Part shown: positions 7,021-7,968 of the stretch, piece after piece
Numbering within the stretch: position 1 is the stretch's first letter
How the letters are laid out: each line of letters begins with the position of its first letter
From: Bacteroidia bacterium
GTDB lineage: Bacteria > Bacteroidota > Bacteroidia > Flavobacteriales > NORP286
Assembly (NCBI GenBank): GCA_016763665.1
Contig: JAESTI010000109.1
Span: 1 to 7,968, forward strand
DNA length: 7,968 bases
Reading direction: 5' to 3'
Notes under the pieces: model-generated
The model's input: only the letters and a program-made list of their open reading frames with translations
What the model was told of the DNA's origin: nothing
Database searches by the model: none
Position numbers and translations under genes: made by a program

Positions 7021-7824
7021 TCATTTAAGAATTGTCATTAGTCCCTGATGAAATTCCGGAAAATCAGAAAGGTTATTATGCCCTCCACCTGTAATAGTGA
7101 ATAATTCGCCCTTTTTTGAACCTATCAACTCCATGAGATCTTTAGAAGATTGGTAGGGAACAATGTTATCATACGTTCCATGAAATAAATAAATGGGACA
7201 GTCGACATTAACGATCCACTTATCATTTGGGAGTTTATATCTTAAGATCAAAGAAACAGGTAGAAATGGGAAATGCTTCTTTGCTAAGCTTTGGAAGTTA
7301 TAATAAGGAGTTTCTAGTACCAACATTTTAGGCGAATATTTGGTGGCCAATTTTGTTGCAATTCCGGTACCTAATGACCTCCCATAAACTATGATCTTAT
7401 CTTCTGAATAACTCTTTAACAGATAATTATATAAGGAGTCTGCATCTTGAAGCAAAGCCTTTTCACTTAGCTTTCCTGTGCTTTTTCCGAAAGTGCGATA
7501 GTCTATGATAAATACATCATAGCCATTGGTGAGAAAGTCAGGAGCTACATATCCCCAGCTATTTAAGCTGCCAGCATTGCCATGAAAATAAAGAACCACA
7601 CCTTTTGATTCATTAGTTTTAAAGTGCAAGGCGTTTATCGTTACATCCTTTTCAGTTTGAATATTAATTTCCTCAAATGGAAAGGGAAAATTGAAAACAT
7701 GTTCCTGAGGCAATTTCTCAGGAAAAAAGATCAATTTGTTTTGCCCAATAGCAATAAGTGTAACTCCACCAACTGCGAATACAAACAACAATAAAATAAA
7801 ATAGACCATAGATTTTTTAATCAT
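7021..7824 (-). CDS. Membrane-anchored alpha/beta hydrolase, BEM46/ABHD13-like
   Basis: 267 residues. A hydrophobic N-terminal segment (about 6-27) acts as a signal anchor. The alpha/beta hydrolase core follows: oxyanion-hole motif 'YFHGNAGS' (79-86), 'DYRTFGKSTG' (108-117), nucleophile elbow 'GRSLG' with S150, acid D219 in 'HGTYDNIVP', and catalytic H249 in 'GGGHNN'. The triad is complete and correctly spaced, so it should be active. The 'QNKLIFFPE' segment after the anchor and the 'HGNAG' and 'GRSLG' motifs fit the BEM46/ABHD12-13/YfhR group of membrane-associated serine hydrolases. Some eukaryotic relatives act on lysophospholipids or acylated proteins; the substrate here is unknown. The start codon follows the M28 peptidase stop by 3 bp. 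The AAGGAG-like sequence nearest upstream is about 30 bases away inside the peptidase gene, so translation is probably coupled. Confidence 0.9.
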   Translation of the reverse strand: MIKKSMVYFILLLFVFAVGGVTLIAIGQNKLIFFPEKLPQEHVFNFPFPFEEINIQTEKDVTINALHFKTNESKGVVLYFHGNAGSLNSWGYVAPDFLTNGYDVFIIDYRTFGKSTGKLSEKALLQDADSLYNYLLKSYSEDKIIVYGRSLGTGIATKLATKYSPKMLVLETPYYNFQSLAKKHFPFLPVSLILRYKLPNDKWIVNVDCPIYLFHGTYDNIVPYQSSKDLMELIGSKKGELFTITGGGHNNLSDFPEFHQGLMTILK

Positions 7825-7827
7825 TTT

Positions 7828-7968
7828 TTACAAATTTATAATTGTCCAATAAACTCCTTTAACAACTTCGACCATTTTATCGAAATTTAACGTTTCAATT
7901 GAGTCGTTGCCATCATGATAATTAGGATTCCCATAAAATGCAGTGTTGGTTATCATTATGGCTTTATA
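7828..7968 (-). CDS. M28-family zinc peptidase, C-terminal tail (partial, cut by window edge)
   Basis: The reverse strand from 7968 is open for 46 codons and ends with TAA at 7830-7828. The residues include 'ITNTAFYGNPNYHDGND' and 'ETLNFDKMVEVVKGVYW'. This closely fits the conserved end of M28 aminopeptidase-like proteins ('TAFYRNPxYHxxxDxxETLDxxKMxxVV'), in which the His of 'YH' (codon 7917-7915) is the last zinc ligand. The usual Arg in 'FYRNP' is Gly here. M28 enzymes are usually secreted or periplasmic aminopeptidases; some relatives act on glutaminyl cyclisation or amide substrates. Only the tail is visible, so substrate class, signal peptide and start cannot be judged. The family call rests on this short motif block. 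Confidence 0.75.
   Translation of the reverse strand, partial: YKAIMITNTAFYGNPNYHDGNDSIETLNFDKMVEVVKGVYWTIINL

Larger units (their letters stand above)
472..7968 (-). other. Putative single operon of envelope hydrolases and lipid-remodelling genes
   Basis: Six co-directional genes are separated by only 3, 16, 2, 13 and 11 bp, with no room for terminators and no convincing Bacteroidota-type promoter (TTG ... TAnnTTTG) between them. The promoter must lie to the right of the window. The order of transcription is M28 peptidase, alpha/beta hydrolase, YiiX-like lipoprotein, amidohydrolase, LplT-PlsC-AMP-ligase fusion, and YiiX-like anchored protein. The operon call is inferred from spacing and strand only. 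Confidence 0.8.

Noticed and set aside
7825..7840. TAAATTTG on the minus strand just upstream of the alpha/beta hydrolase start, matching the Bacteroidota -7 promoter element TAnnTTTG
   Set aside because: It is part of the last codons of the M28 peptidase gene, lies only about 5 bases before the start codon, and no TTG element sits at a suitable distance (the nearest candidate is about 24 bases upstream).

Overview
The window looks like Bacteroidota (Bacteroidetes) chromosome. It is AT-rich with tightly packed genes and mostly lacks Shine-Dalgarno sites. It has a TonB C-terminal domain with the 'PEFPGG...GGGC...MPKW.PG' signature common in that phylum, a large LplT-PlsC-Aas-type fusion, and a short GCAAAG-type intergenic repeat of a kind I associate with the phylum. 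The genus cannot be told from this sequence.

Layout. (1) At 1-362 on the plus strand is the 3' end of a TonB-like energy transducer, broken by an apparent one-base deletion near 220-228. (2) 363-471 is the short space between convergent genes; it holds an imperfect tandem GCAAAG repeat and no clear terminator. (3) From 472 to the right edge everything is on the minus strand and looks like one operon, with junctions of 3, 16, 2, 13 and 11 bp. In transcription order it encodes: the C-terminal tail of an M28-family zinc peptidase (7828-7968, cut by the window edge); a membrane-anchored BEM46-like alpha/beta hydrolase (7021-7824); a YiiX-like permuted papain-fold hydrolase, probably a lipoprotein (6378-7004); a membrane-anchored amidohydrolase-2 family protein (5137-6375); a 1039-residue LplT transporter / PlsC acyltransferase / AMP-ligase fusion (2004-5123); and a second, larger YiiX-like protein with a membrane anchor and a long unassigned helical region (472-1992). 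No promoter for this operon is visible, so it must start beyond 7968.

How the genes may work together. Every complete operon product has an N-terminal membrane segment, a probable lipobox or a polytopic membrane domain, so the set is envelope-centred. LplT-Aas systems are known to bring lysophospholipids inward and reacylate them. Coupling that function to an ester-type hydrolase, two permuted NlpC/P60 (LRAT-like fold) enzymes, a metal-dependent amidohydrolase and a zinc peptidase suggests a pathway that breaks down and recycles an envelope lipid, acylated amine or lipoprotein. This is inference from context. The most notable details are that the AMP-ligase part of the fusion has lost its P-loop signature and its whole C-terminal subdomain, and that two architecturally different YiiX-like enzymes share the operon.
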